Shown here: in pieces, positions 33,930-44,000 of the stretch | Layout of the letters: every line of letters begins with the position of its first letter | Numbering within the stretch: the stretch's first letter is position 1 | Assembly (NCBI GenBank): GCA_964598225.1 | Contig: CAZRBG010000019.1 | Span: forward strand, 1 to 64,000 | Length of the DNA: 64,000 nucleotides | DNA from: SG8-4 sp964598225 | Lineage (GTDB): Bacteria > Planctomycetota > Phycisphaerae > Sedimentisphaerales > Anaerobacaceae | Direction: 5' to 3' | Position numbers and translations under genes: made by a program | The notes under the pieces: model-generated | Seen by the model: the letters and a program-made list of their open reading frames with translations, nothing else | Databases searched by the model: none | Told to the model about the DNA's origin: nothing

Positions 33930-34880
33930 ATGTTTGCTTTATTTCGATTTACCATCGTTATCGCGCTGCTGACTATGGTGAGCAGAGGCAACGCGGCAAG
34001 TGAAATCCAGCCGAAACCGAAGCCCGTGCCGCGGATGCAGATTGTGCCGCAACCGTACAACCAGGCTTCGTTTCAGAGCGACGGCGCGGAACTGACTCGG
34101 TATCACTTCGGGCCGGCGCTTCACCGGCCGTTCTTATTTCCTGTGATCGGTCCTTCCGGCCGTTCGCTCACTCGCATGGGCCATCCGCACGATCCCGAAT
34201 CGCACAGCCATCACAACTCGGTCTGGATTTCACATCATGAGGTCAACGGCACAAATTTCTGGAGCGATCGCGGCAAGGGGAAGATTCGCCACAAACGCAT
34301 CGTCAAATATGACGATAACGATGAATATGCATCTCTGACAGCCGAGAATGAATGGGTGAACACTGACAATGGCACGGTTCTCCTTCTCGAAACTCGCACA
34401 ATAACGGTGCTGCCGTTGAATGACGTCGAATGGCTAATGACGATTGATATGCAATTCAAGCCGAAAGGCAAGACAGTGGCGCTGGGCAAGACTCCCTTCG
34501 GTATGATCGGCGTGCGCATGGCCAAGACCATCGGCGTCCACGACGGCGGCGGGACAATCCGTAACTCCGAGGGAGCCGTCGACGAGAAAGAGGTCTTCTG
34601 GAAACCCGCAAAGTGGGTCGACTACAGCGGCGCGGTCGTAAACGGCAAAATCGAAGGCGTCACGCTTTTCGATCATCCCGACAACCCTAACTTTCCCGCT
34701 CACTTCCACGTCCGCAACGACGGCTGGATGGGCGCCTCGCTGACGTTCGACGGGCCGAGAGAAATTCCCCCGGACCAGGTCCTCCACTTGCGCTACGGCC
34801 TGTACATCCACAGCGATATGGAACCTGTCGAGGCCATCGACAAAATCTGGCAGCGGTTCACCAAGGTCAACGCTGATTAG
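33930..34880 (+). CDS. Exported DUF6807/PmoA-family protein
   Basis: A 316-residue protein with a signal peptide (MFALFRFTIVIALLTMVSRG, ending near ANA). It carries the family hallmarks HPHDPESHSHHNSVWISH and GKTPFGMIGVRMAKTIG, plus a C-terminal AHFHVRNDGWMGASLTF. The family is often labelled 'methane oxygenase PmoA' in databases, but that name is misleading; it is common in carbohydrate-catabolism regions of Planctomycetota and probably has a galactose-mutarotase-like fold. TTGGAG lies 6 bases before the ATG. A REP-like hairpin follows at about 34890-34913. Confidence 0.87.
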   Translation: MFALFRFTIVIALLTMVSRGNAASEIQPKPKPVPRMQIVPQPYNQASFQSDGAELTRYHFGPALHRPFLFPVIGPSGRSLTRMGHPHDPESHSHHNSVWISHHEVNGTNFWSDRGKGKIRHKRIVKYDDNDEYASLTAENEWVNTDNGTVLLLETRTITVLPLNDVEWLMTIDMQFKPKGKTVALGKTPFGMIGVRMAKTIGVHDGGGTIRNSEGAVDEKEVFWKPAKWVDYSGAVVNGKIEGVTLFDHPDNPNFPAHFHVRNDGWMGASLTFDGPREIPPDQVLHLRYGLYIHSDMEPVEAIDKIWQRFTKVNAD

Positions 34881-34887
34881 CCCTGCT

Positions 34888-34936
<49 letters not shown>

Positions 34937-35046
34937 TTCGGCATCGAGTATAGCGTGAACGAAACCGAGCAGGGCCAGGTTGCACCCGTTCTCCGTGGCG
35001 AGGCGCCTCGCCCTCGCCACGATAAGGAGGCTATTCACACACACTA

Positions 35047-36258
35047 TCAGGTTCTCGGATAGCCGCCCAGGTATTCCGTTTTCGGCAGGTCGCCTACCAA
35101 CGGCATCGCGTATTCGATGAAAGCCTGCGTCACGTCGTTGCCTGCTTCGTTGATGAAATCGTCCGGCATGGATTTCGTGTGTTCGGCGACGTTTTTCAGC
35201 TCCGTGCGGAACAGCTCGGCCGCGTAGTCCCTGCCCTTGCCTGTCCGCCTGATCGCCACCGATCCGTTGTCGGCTTCCATCGCGTACTTAACCGCCTGCC
35301 TGCCGCAGCGACGGGCCTCCTCAACGTCAACCGGTGATTGTATCCCCGGAAAGCTCCTCTGCAAATAGCCGAAAGTATCGGCCCGTACGCGGCCGACCTT
35401 CAGGTTGTTCTTGACCTTGGCCGCCAGATAATCGGCCAGAGCGCCGGTGCCGGAGAGCTGTATATTGCCGTGGGCGTCAACTTCCGCCTGAGCGGCCAGT
35501 TTCTTGGCCCAGGTCTCGCCGTCGCCGTCGCAGATTCCCTCGCTGACCGCCACAACGCACCGGCCCAGCTTTGTGCAGACGGCATCTACATCGGCCAGGA
35601 ACGTCTCCATCGACACCACTCGCTCGGGAACGTATATCAGGTGCGGCCCGTCGTCGTCTCGCTGCCTGCCCAGCGCCGCCGCGGCTGTCAAAAAGCCGGC
35701 GTCCCGGCCCATGATAACGTCGATCTTCACTCCCGGCAGGGCCCGGTTGTCCAGATCGTCGCCCATCAGGGCACAGGCCTCGAACCTTGCCGCCGTGCCG
35801 TAGCCCGGGCAATGGTCGGTAACCAACAAGTCGTTGTCCACGGTCTTGGGGATGTGGAACGAGCAGATATCGTAGTTGGCATCGTCGGCCATCGTATTGA
35901 GGATGTGGGCCGTGTTGGCCGAGTCGTTGCCGCCTATGTAGAAGAAATAGCGGATGTCTCGCTTCTTGAAGACCTCGATGATCTTGGCGCAATATTCCTC
36001 ATCCGGCTTGTCCCGGCTGGTGCCGATTGCCGAGGAGGGGGATGCCGCGACCGTCTCCAGCGTATCGGGCGAGAGCTTGCCCAGATCGATAAGATCGTCC
36101 TTGACCATGCCCGCTACGGCGTGCATCGAGCCGTAGATATTCGTGATTTCCGGATGTTTCAGAGCCTCTTCGATCACGCCGACCAGCGTGGCGTTAATAA
36201 CCCCCGTCGGCCCGCCCGACTGCCCGACAACCGCGTTGCCTTTTGGTCCTTTTGCCAT
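35047..36258 (-). CDS. pfp: Pyrophosphate-dependent 6-phosphofructokinase (PPi-PFK type)
   Basis: A 403-residue phosphofructokinase. The GGND motif (109-112) places Asp at the position that is Gly in ATP-PFK, and PKTVDND (137-143) has Lys at the second discriminating site. Both are the known signatures of PPi-dependent enzymes. It catalyses fructose-6-phosphate + PPi to fructose-1,6-bisphosphate + Pi, a reversible step. GGAGATTG precedes the start. PPi-PFK is common in anaerobic planctomycetes. No other glycolytic gene is nearby. Confidence 0.93.
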   Translation of the reverse strand: MAKGPKGNAVVGQSGGPTGVINATLVGVIEEALKHPEITNIYGSMHAVAGMVKDDLIDLGKLSPDTLETVAASPSSAIGTSRDKPDEEYCAKIIEVFKKRDIRYFFYIGGNDSANTAHILNTMADDANYDICSFHIPKTVDNDLLVTDHCPGYGTAARFEACALMGDDLDNRALPGVKIDVIMGRDAGFLTAAAALGRQRDDDGPHLIYVPERVVSMETFLADVDAVCTKLGRCVVAVSEGICDGDGETWAKKLAAQAEVDAHGNIQLSGTGALADYLAAKVKNNLKVGRVRADTFGYLQRSFPGIQSPVDVEEARRCGRQAVKYAMEADNGSVAIRRTGKGRDYAAELFRTELKNVAEHTKSMPDDFINEAGNDVTQAFIEYAMPLVGDLPKTEYLGGYPRT

Positions 36259-36729
36259 TCTTACACAATCTCCATCAAAATAATCATATTGATTTCACGG
36301 ACAGCAGATTATACACACCCGGCCCGAAGACACAAGAAGAATTGTGAATGTAAACCACGAATTGACCCAGCGCGGTCTCGGGCTTGGCTCGTTGGCCGCA
36401 ACCGAAGAATTGAAGGTCGGCTCATGCGAATCCGGCGAATTGTCTTTCGCCTGCGCCTTTCTTTTCGCCGCCTCATCTTCTTGCGAAGGCGGCGAAAAGC
36501 GGACTACGGCGAAAAACAAACGGCCAAAAGTTCCTTTCGGTCAAAAGCTTCAAAAGATATTAACAACAAATAGCTTACGGAAGACCACTTAAAAAATGAC
36601 GCACGAAAAACAACATTTTGATGGATTGTATTACCGATGGGCACGGATTAGGAATTCACAGGAGCAGCTCCATGTACCTATCCAGAATCGTAGAGTGCGA
36701 TATTTCGCACCATTAGCATGAAGATCGGC
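36259..36729. other. Intergenic space with a strong hairpin
   Basis: A 471-bp gap between pfp and the zinc-ribbon gene. A 13-bp perfect inverted repeat, CTTTTCGCCGCCT (36461-36473) and AGGCGGCGAAAAG (36487-36499), forms a stable hairpin. The short open frames on both strands here have biased composition and match no family I know, so I call no gene. Confidence 0.55.
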
Positions 36730-38310
36730 CTATTCTATCGATTCGATAGTAGTGACGATCTCCATCGAAATCCCGATTGTTCTTCCCTGGGGGCTGCGCT
36801 CAGTGGCTGGTGTCTTGATCTCTCCCGAGTAATTCACGGTCACATTCTTATGAAGCAACCAACCGGTACTCGAATCTGTCTCCAAAGATCCTTGACAGGA
36901 ACCCGTCAGAGTCACTCTTGCCGAGCCGGGACCTTCCCCGCCAGGGACGGGTTCATCATCCAGTTCAATCTTTGAGCCTATGTCCACCAATAAGGATTCC
37001 TGCTTGGCCTCTCTCAGAGTATAAGTGCAATCATACAGGCCAATGGTTATGCCTCCTCCCATAGACAGAGTTGTCCTTGCTTGCCAGGAACCTCCTAACG
37101 CCACAGGTTCACGCGGGAACGGCACTATTACGCTACCTAGCATCTCTCTGATAGCCCTTTTCCCAGTGCGGCTGTGCATCTCAAGGTACTTCTTTCTCGA
37201 TTCAATTCTTTCTTCTATCGGCCCGAAGGTTCCTCTTAAGCCCCTTTCTTTTGCCCTTCGCTTGCGATCCTCCTCATGCCGCTTCACTATCGGTTCAGCC
37301 ATTCGCTGATACATCTCATCGAGGCCAGCCAGTTCGACTATCTCTCCTTGGGTCGTGACTTTCGCGATGAAGCTCTGTCCAATCATGGCCGAGAATAGGA
37401 TTCCGCCACGGTTATTCGTAGCCACATCAGGCTTCGTGGAGTCGTATTCCCGCCGCCCGCGTTCCGTTTTTGTCACATCATGAATCGTCACATAGGTAAC
37501 CTTCAACCGGATAACACCATTGGGATCGACTTCTTCGGCCTCGAAATCCAAGCCCATGGTATTTGTCCAATCCACATCGCTTTGCCGGCCGTCAATTGTC
37601 TCCGAACTATTGGTTTCTCTGACTATTCGCAGGTGATGCTTCTGGCCGGGCTTGAGGCGGAGTTTCAGATCGAATTCTCCGGCGTCGTTGCTCGCCTCAG
37701 CCGTAGAAAGTTCCGATGCTTTTGGAGCAGTGTCTTCTTTCGATGCCTGCGGCGTGGACGTCCCTGTCTGCCGAGTGTCGGGAAAAACCGGATCGGATTG
37801 TGGACCTGTATCCGCTATTTCTTGTTGCGGCAAGGAGCCCGGTGCTTCTGGCGGTTCCGATCCGGAAGGAAGAATAACCGTAACAAGAATGATGATTCCT
37901 ACCACCACGACCGCGGCGGCTCCGCAGATGGCGAATATGATCTTGCGATCTACACCTTTACTTTCCTCCGGCAGATCGGATTCTTCTTCGTACGACTCTT
38001 CATCTTCATACGAGTACTCGTCTATGCCCGATGGAATTGAAGGGCCGGACGCAGCCGAGTCAGCCTGCTCTCGATCGTCAGAGGTTACAACGATGGGAGT
38101 CTTACATTTGGGGCATTTGCCTTTCTTGCCGGCATATATCCGAGGAACGCTGATGCTCTGGCCGCAACTGTCGCAGTGGAACTTTATCTTGTCTGAGCTG
38201 TCGGGTACAACGCCGACGCTACCACACTTGGGGCACTTGACTCGCTTGCCGGCGTGTTTTTCATCAACGCTGAGCTTCTGACCACAGCTTTTACAGGGAA
38301 ACCTTATCAT
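36730..38310 (-). CDS. Double zinc-ribbon membrane protein with DUF6263-like C-terminal domain
   Basis: A 526-residue protein. Two N-terminal zinc ribbons (C6, C9, C26, C29 and C46, C49, C66, C69) are followed by an acidic/Ser linker, one membrane helix (about 125-148), a Pro/Ser/Thr-rich stretch (about 150-205), and a C-terminal beta-rich domain (about 210-526) of the DUF6263 type with LRLKPGQKHHLRIVRETN. The zinc ribbons face the cytoplasm if the helix is single-pass. GGAGGCAATAGCT precedes the ATG. Function is unknown; the domain architecture is typical for Planctomycetota. Confidence 0.82.
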   Translation of the reverse strand: MIRFPCKSCGQKLSVDEKHAGKRVKCPKCGSVGVVPDSSDKIKFHCDSCGQSISVPRIYAGKKGKCPKCKTPIVVTSDDREQADSAASGPSIPSGIDEYSYEDEESYEEESDLPEESKGVDRKIIFAICGAAAVVVVGIIILVTVILPSGSEPPEAPGSLPQQEIADTGPQSDPVFPDTRQTGTSTPQASKEDTAPKASELSTAEASNDAGEFDLKLRLKPGQKHHLRIVRETNSSETIDGRQSDVDWTNTMGLDFEAEEVDPNGVIRLKVTYVTIHDVTKTERGRREYDSTKPDVATNNRGGILFSAMIGQSFIAKVTTQGEIVELAGLDEMYQRMAEPIVKRHEEDRKRRAKERGLRGTFGPIEERIESRKKYLEMHSRTGKRAIREMLGSVIVPFPREPVALGGSWQARTTLSMGGGITIGLYDCTYTLREAKQESLLVDIGSKIELDDEPVPGGEGPGSARVTLTGSCQGSLETDSSTGWLLHKNVTVNYSGEIKTPATERSPQGRTIGISMEIVTTIESIE

Positions 38311-38512
38311 AGCTATTGCCTCCGAATTTCGCCGGGATTTCCAATGTAAGCATCACTTTAAACTGCCATTTACGTGGTTTTCAAGAGTACATTTTCTCTT
38401 TTCGGCGGAATCGCGCCCGACACTACATTTGAGAGGGTAAAAATGCACATTTGTTACAAGAATTTTCCAGAAAAAAAGCCAAATCGAGGCGTTTCTCAAC
38501 GAAATTCTCTAA

Positions 38513-38730
38513 TCAGTACGCGATTACTGCACCGAATTGGTAGTAGGTGGAGTCTCCGTCGAATTCTCGGCCTATGCCGGCTGAGGCTAAGAGGTTGTCG
38601 TTGAGCCACCGTAGTCGTAACGCAAATAGGACAGCCAGGTGTAGTTCTGTCCGAACAGGACCTTTGCGTGCGAAACATTGGGCGCTGCCAAAACAGCCGC
38701 CAACAATACAAAACACATTCTAACTTTCAT
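38513..38730 (-). pseudogene. Frameshifted small secreted-protein gene
   Basis: A clear Shine-Dalgarno (AGGAGG, 38741-38746 on this strand) precedes an ATG at 38730 that opens a 47-codon frame with a good signal peptide (MKVRMCFVLLAAVLAAPNVS, cleaved near SHA). This frame ends at a TAG at 38587-38589 just after YLRYDYGG. A second frame, shifted by one base, continues from about the same point as WLNDNLLASAGIGREFDGDS and ends at 38513 with TYYQFGAVIAY. The aromatic end resembles an outer-membrane barrel strand. I infer one gene broken by an indel, perhaps also internally deleted. Confidence 0.65.
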
Positions 38731-39055
38731 TGTCTCTGTACCTCCTAAAACCGACCAATGGTAGAATCGATGGCTCCCTGCCTGCTTAACCCGACGATAG
38801 AACTCCTTTTACATCTCGTGCTGCAATCTCCCGACAGATGCCTCAGAACTGCCTCGCCCGGCATCTGTAACGATCAGACTACCACGTGCGAATCTGTCTG
38901 TCACCTACAAAATTATAATTGTTATACCTGCTTAGAGTATCATTTCATCGCGATATGAGGGAATGGAAAATGGTGGGGCAAGCCCCACCCTACATTTTCG
39001 TTCGGCATTTTTTATACTTGCGAGAGGGGGCTTACGACCGCCGCACTGCGGTTGT
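38731..39055. other. Intergenic space with a GGTGGGGC palindrome
   Basis: A 325-bp gap upstream of the frameshifted gene. The only recognisable structure is the hairpin GGTGGGGC (38972-38979) / GCCCCACC (38982-38989) followed by CTAC. It belongs to the family found at 51280-51305 and 53576-53635. No gene seen. Confidence 0.55.
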
Positions 39056-40012
39056 TTATTTGATCTCGATTGTGCAGTAGCCGGTGGGGCGCCATTTTTT
39101 CTCTAATGTTTCCCGGCTGTATTTCTTGTGAGGTTCGTATCCGTCGTGGGTGATGATCGTCGAGAGGTCGCTTCCTTCGTAACCCACGATGACTACGTAG
39201 TGCAGCGAATCGGCGCTTTCGGAGAGCATCAGGATAAGAGGTGTTTCGCTGTCTACTGCGTCCTTTATTTTCTCGAACGAGCCGGAGTACATTGTTGCCG
39301 TAAGTCCCTGCTCGCGGGCGTCTATGAGCAGTTGGAGGTTCAGGCTGCCTTTCTGCTCGCGGCTGTAGATCCGTTTCGAGATTTCTTCAGTACTCTGCCG
39401 CACACCGTAGAAATTGTAGACGCACGCAAGGGCCGCCGGGCCGCAGTGATATTTGTTCTGCTTGAAGAAAGGAACGTTCGGGATGGTCGTTTCGGGCTTG
39501 ATTTCTTCCACCTTTGCGGCCCACTTCTCGGCTTCTTCTTTGTCGCCGGTGTGCCTGTACAGAGAAGCGAAGCTGAGATAAATGGCTTGTTTTTCGTCTT
39601 TTGTCTCGGCCGATTCGAGTGCCTTGTGAAGGTTTTCGGTTGCGGCGTCGTAGTCCTGTGTCTCTATCTGCGCGTTGGCGAGATTATTCAGGGCGGGCAC
39701 GTAGCCGGGACGAATTGCCAGGGCTTTGCGGTACCACAGAAAAGCTGTTTCATAGTCGCCGTTTTGGTAGTAAATATTGCCCAGATTCGATGCGGCTACG
39801 TGATTGGCGGGGTCTTTCACCATCGCCTTATGGTAAACGCGCTTTGCTTCGGCCAGGTTTCCCGCTTTTTCGTACACGACACCGAAGTCGTTAAGCTCTT
39901 CGGACGTATACCCGGAGTAATCCAGTCGCGGCGGAGACAACGCGCAGCCGTTCATGATGAACAATGCGGCAATTAACAGTGCTTTGTGACTGACTCGCAA
40001 TAACAGATTCAT
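39056..40012 (-). CDS. Lipoprotein with TPR repeats and C39-like cysteine peptidase domain (PA2778-type)
   Basis: A 318-residue protein. The lipobox IMNGC places the lipidated Cys at 23. About three TPR repeats (roughly residues 38-165) precede a papain-like C39 domain with Q185, catalytic C190 (QNKYHCGPAALACVYNFYG), H271 (SLHYVVIVGYEG) and D290 (THDG). The order lipoprotein-TPR-C39 and the adjacent gene match the PA2778/PA2779 pair known from Pseudomonas. I start it at the ATG at 40012; the longer frame adds 24 residues with no signal peptide. Substrate unknown; it may process a small peptide or bacteriocin-like precursor. Confidence 0.82.
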   Translation of the reverse strand: MNLLLRVSHKALLIAALFIMNGCALSPPRLDYSGYTSEELNDFGVVYEKAGNLAEAKRVYHKAMVKDPANHVAASNLGNIYYQNGDYETAFLWYRKALAIRPGYVPALNNLANAQIETQDYDAATENLHKALESAETKDEKQAIYLSFASLYRHTGDKEEAEKWAAKVEEIKPETTIPNVPFFKQNKYHCGPAALACVYNFYGVRQSTEEISKRIYSREQKGSLNLQLLIDAREQGLTATMYSGSFEKIKDAVDSETPLILMLSESADSLHYVVIVGYEGSDLSTIITHDGYEPHKKYSRETLEKKWRPTGYCTIEIK

Positions 40013-40022
40013 ATTCGGTATG

Positions 40023-40796
40023 TCACAATCGACCTTCCGCCAGATAATAGACCAGTGCAATAAGAACGACAACAAGGAACACAACTGCGACTGCGCCGCC
40101 TGCGATGATTGCGGCGATGCCGAGAATGATGATCACCAGCAACAGCAGGCCCTCATCCGATGAGAAATCAATGCCCGCAGAATACCCGATTCGAAGGTTT
40201 CCTTTGAATATTTTATCGATATCGCTGTCTTTAAGCTTTGCTAACGTTTCGGCCGCATCTTTCTTTGCCATGCCGAGAGAAACCAGCATCTCAGCGGTGA
40301 GTGCGCGCTGCGCCCGGGCGAGGACTTTCCGAGCGTCAACTGTGCCGCTTGTCGTACTCAGGCGCGAAGCAATCAGCCTTTGCTTATTTGGGATCCTTTC
40401 CGCTCGATTGGAAAGCTCTTGTTTGAGATCGGCTCTCACGTGCTTCTCGACGGAGGATTCCAGCGCCGTCAACAATCTGTTCGTTGCATTGCGTTCGATA
40501 GTAATCCTCGAGTTTTCGGCGACCTTGTTTTCAAGCTGAACTATTTCGCTAACAACTCGTTCGTCCGAAAAAGCAGCCAATATCTGTCGGGTTTCCTGCG
40601 GCGAAAGGCCGAAACGCCGTATCTGCTGCTGCATTATTTCCGAGCCTAACTGCTGCCGCACCATCGCGAACGCTTTGCCGGACTGCATTTTCGAAGCGAT
40701 CATCCGCGCTTTTGCCTCGGGCGGTATAATCAGTAGACTCGACGCAACCGATGCCATCAGCAGGATGATATTCCACGTTGTCTTGTACTTGTTCAT
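40023..40796 (-). CDS. PA2779-type protein partner of the C39-like peptidase
   Basis: A 257-residue exported protein. It has a signal peptide (MNKYKTTWNIILLMASVASS, cleaved near AKA), a helical region of Arg/Gln/Glu-rich segments (about 35-190), and a C-terminal Gly-rich hydrophobic helix (GGAVAVVFLVVVLIALVYYL). That layout matches PA2779-family proteins, which are found next to PA2778-type C39 peptidases. The next gene begins 10 bp after its stop, and GGGAGATCGACAC precedes its own start. Function is not known; a substrate or membrane partner of the peptidase is plausible. Confidence 0.72.
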   Translation of the reverse strand: MNKYKTTWNIILLMASVASSLLIIPPEAKARMIASKMQSGKAFAMVRQQLGSEIMQQQIRRFGLSPQETRQILAAFSDERVVSEIVQLENKVAENSRITIERNATNRLLTALESSVEKHVRADLKQELSNRAERIPNKQRLIASRLSTTSGTVDARKVLARAQRALTAEMLVSLGMAKKDAAETLAKLKDSDIDKIFKGNLRIGYSAGIDFSSDEGLLLLVIIILGIAAIIAGGAVAVVFLVVVLIALVYYLAEGRL

Positions 40797-40894
40797 GTGT
40801 CGATCTCCCGAACAGTAGAATTCTATGCCGCCACAAATAATACAAAATCAGTGGGATGATGACAAATAATAATGTAAACGATATGGATGTGCGT

Positions 40895-41092
40895 TCAGTG
40901 GGCCCTCTCGCTCCGGCTTTCGACGTTCAACTGCCGTCGTGAGCGAGTTTGACTTCCATCGGTAAGGGCGATGTTTCCGCCGCCGAGCATCAGGATGACC
41001 GGGCCTGCCGAAAGGGCAATGGCCAGATCGTCCATCAACCGGCCGATGCCGGATGTTGCCGTGATTTTTTGACCGAATTTTGAAATTCGCAT
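40895..41092 (-). pseudogene. avtA: Remnant of valine-pyruvate aminotransferase (avtA), internally deleted
   Basis: The frame begins MRISKFGQKITATSGIGRLM followed by DDLAIALSAG and VILMLGGGN, which matches the conserved N-terminus of AvtA-type aminotransferases (SKFG, SGIxxLMDDL, MLGGGNP). It then reads IALTDGSQ, which in intact AvtA belongs to a 'NIALTNGSQ' motif about 65-70 residues further on. After GSQ the similarity ends and a stop follows. I infer an in-frame internal deletion plus loss of the C-terminal two thirds. Recall of AvtA is from memory, not a search. Confidence 0.68.
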
Positions 41093-41098
41093 TATTTT

Positions 41099-44000
41099 CT
41101 ATGCCTCTACCGGGCAACGGGGCGTCAGGAAATACAACCGGCGTTTGACCGAATCGACGTTAAGAATCGTGCGGGCCGCCTTGCCGTAAAGCTCCAACTG
41201 CCTGCGATAAAGCTCGGCGCGCTCGGCCGTTTGCCCGGGGGTGACGCGGTCGATTTTGAAGTCTACGACCACCAGGCCGTCCGGTGTGCGTATCAGCATG
41301 TCGATTATCCCCTGAACCACCACCGACTCATCACTTGTCCGGTCTGCGGGCATCGCAAACGTAAAAGGCCATTCGCGCCAGACTTTGTTCGCTTCATCAA
41401 GGGCCATTTGGCCGAGCTCGCTCGAAAAGAATGACAGTATCGCGTCGATGTCGATGTGCTCTGCTACGGCGGGGACAATCGCATCGGCGGCAACGAGTCT
41501 TTCTCTGGTCTTCTCGACTGTTTCTTTCGTTATGGATTTACTCAGATCGAGTTCGGAGATCACCAGGTGTGTCGCAGTGCCGATCAGCCGTGCTTCGGGA
41601 GCCCCGACCTGGTTCGGCTCGACGGCCGCAAGGGCCCGGGGCCGGCGCTCCAGTGCGCGGGAGTAATCGAGCTTGAAGTACTCATCGTTGTCGTGAGTCA
41701 GTTGAGTGACCGAACTCTTGGCCTGCTGTTGCGGCGCATCGCCGAATGGATACCGCCAGCTTAGCGATTTTTTGACCTGAGAAAGGAGTTGTGATTCCGT
41801 TCGAGCTGAACCTGTTTTTTTTCTCTTCGAGCCGGACCGCTCCGATTTGCGATCCCTGAGTTGAGTGACGAACTGATTGAGTTTCCCGAGGTCCGGCTGT
41901 TCGTGCAGGCTGAAACTGAAAAGGCCGTCGCTAAGGGCATCCTTCGGGAGACCGGTATCGAAGGCATCGTGCAGCACCTTCCTGTCGGAAAGCCCGCAGA
42001 GGATCCATTCGAGCGGGCTGTCGCATTCGCGAAGCTTCCAGTCCGGAATCGGATCGCTGCCGAAGAAAAAGCCTCCGGCCACAATGTCGCGGCACTTATT
42101 GCGATTTTGCGAAGCGGTAAGAATCAGTCTGTTTTTGGCCCGTGTTGTCGCGACGTAAAGAACGCGCATCTCCTCGGCCAGGACTGTCGCTTTCTTCCGC
42201 TCGGCGATCACCTCGTGTTCGAGCGAGCTCAACCTGCTGTTCGAGTCGCGGTCGATTATTTGCAGGCCGAGCATGTCGTCGGCGTCGGCCAGGCACTCGG
42301 CCTGGGAGTCGCTTCTGTTGAATTGGCTTTGAAGATCGGCCAAAAAGACCACGGGGAATTCGAGCCCCTTGCTCTTGTGGATGCTCAGAATCCTGACGGC
42401 GTTGCCGGCCGATGCGGCAGGCTCGGCGGGCGCCCAGTCCTGCCCGACGGCCTGGAGTTTCTCGACGAATTCGACGAAACGGGTGAGCGACGGGACGCCG
42501 GCGCTGCTGGCGAAGCCCTCGAACTGGATCGCCCGGTCGTGAAGCTTGAGCAGGTTGGCGCCGCGCGCCCGGCCGCTCGGCAGGGCGGTGACGAATGAGA
42601 GATAGCCGGTCTCGCGATAGATTTGCCAGATCAAATCAGCCAGATTTCCCCGCCGGGCGATAGTACGCCACTGAGCGATTCGCGCGAGCATATCTTCGAG
42701 TCTTGAGGCAAGTCCCGGTTCGTCTCCGGTTTCAGTGTATTCGAGCACGCTATCGCAGTAGTCGCTGTTCTCTTTGCCGTTCGATCTTATCTTTGCAAGG
42801 TCGGTGTCGCTTATGTTGAAAAAGGGGCTTCTCAGGACCGCGGCCAGCTCTATGTCTCGCTTGGGATTGTCGAGAACCTTGAGCAAACACAGCATATCGC
42901 TGATCTCGGTTGCCTCGAAGTAACCTGCGGTGGACTGGCAACTGACCGGCACGCCCGCAAGCCGAAATATTTCGACGTACTCGTTGGCTTTCTTTGCGAG
43001 CGAGCGCATCAGCACCACAATGTCGCTGTATCGAACATCTCTCAGCCCATCGGCCTGCTTGTCGTAGATTTGGAACTCCGCTTCGCCCGTGTCGGCGCCG
43101 ACCATCTGTTTTATGCGACGGGCGATTAACGCCGCCTGTCGCTGGCGGGCACTTACCGGAGTTGATTTGTCCTGTGTATTTGATGTTTTGCTCTTCTTTT
43201 CGGTGGAATCTGCTTTTTCTTCGTCGAGGATGTGGAACTCGATGATTTTCTCGCCGCTGTTGTGGGCCGGGCCGGCCTGCTCTGCGAGGCCGGGCATTAA
43301 TTTTGCCGTCTCATCGTAATCTATCTTTGTGAAAGATTTCGTCATGATGCGCGAGAATATGGCATTGACAAAGTCCAGTATCCGGGCGGTAGAGCGGAAA
43401 TTGACGTTTAGATCGACTCGCACTCCAGCTTTGGCGGCGGCCGGTTCGTGCGAAGCAAGCTCAATCCTTTCGAGAAAGATGTCCGGCTGCGCGCCGCGAA
43501 AGGCGTAAATGCTCTGCTTGCCGTCGCCGACGCCGAGGATATTGTCGCCGGCGCTTAACAACCTGAGTATCTGCTGCTGGACGGGATTGATGTCCTGATA
43601 TTCATCGACGAATATGTGCCTGTATTGCCGTCTTAGCGCCAGAGCAGTCTCGGACGGCATCGGCTCACTATCGCCACAGGCTTCGGCCGTCAGGAGCCGC
43701 AGAGCCTGATGTTCGAGATCGGCGAAATCTAGGGAGTTGAGCGTTCGCTTAGCCTGGGTGTAAAGCCGGTCGAAAACATCGACCAGTTTGATCAGAACGC
43801 TCGTTTGCAACCGGCTCGCTTCTCCGAGCCTGTCGAGATAGTCCGGGTTTATGACAGCGAACTGGGAAAGCTCTGCGAATGAATCCAGAGCGTCTTTGGC
43901 TGTTTTCTGAACCAGGGTGGCTAACGGTTCAGCCAAGTCCTTCGGCTTATAGGTCTTGGGTTTGGTTAAGTTTCTTATCGCTTCGGCGCACTTTTGCCAA

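Noticed and set aside
36295..36519. 74-codon minus-strand frame between pfp and the zinc-ribbon gene
   Set aside because: Biased composition, no ribosome-binding site, and it contains the 13-bp-stem hairpin; more likely non-coding.
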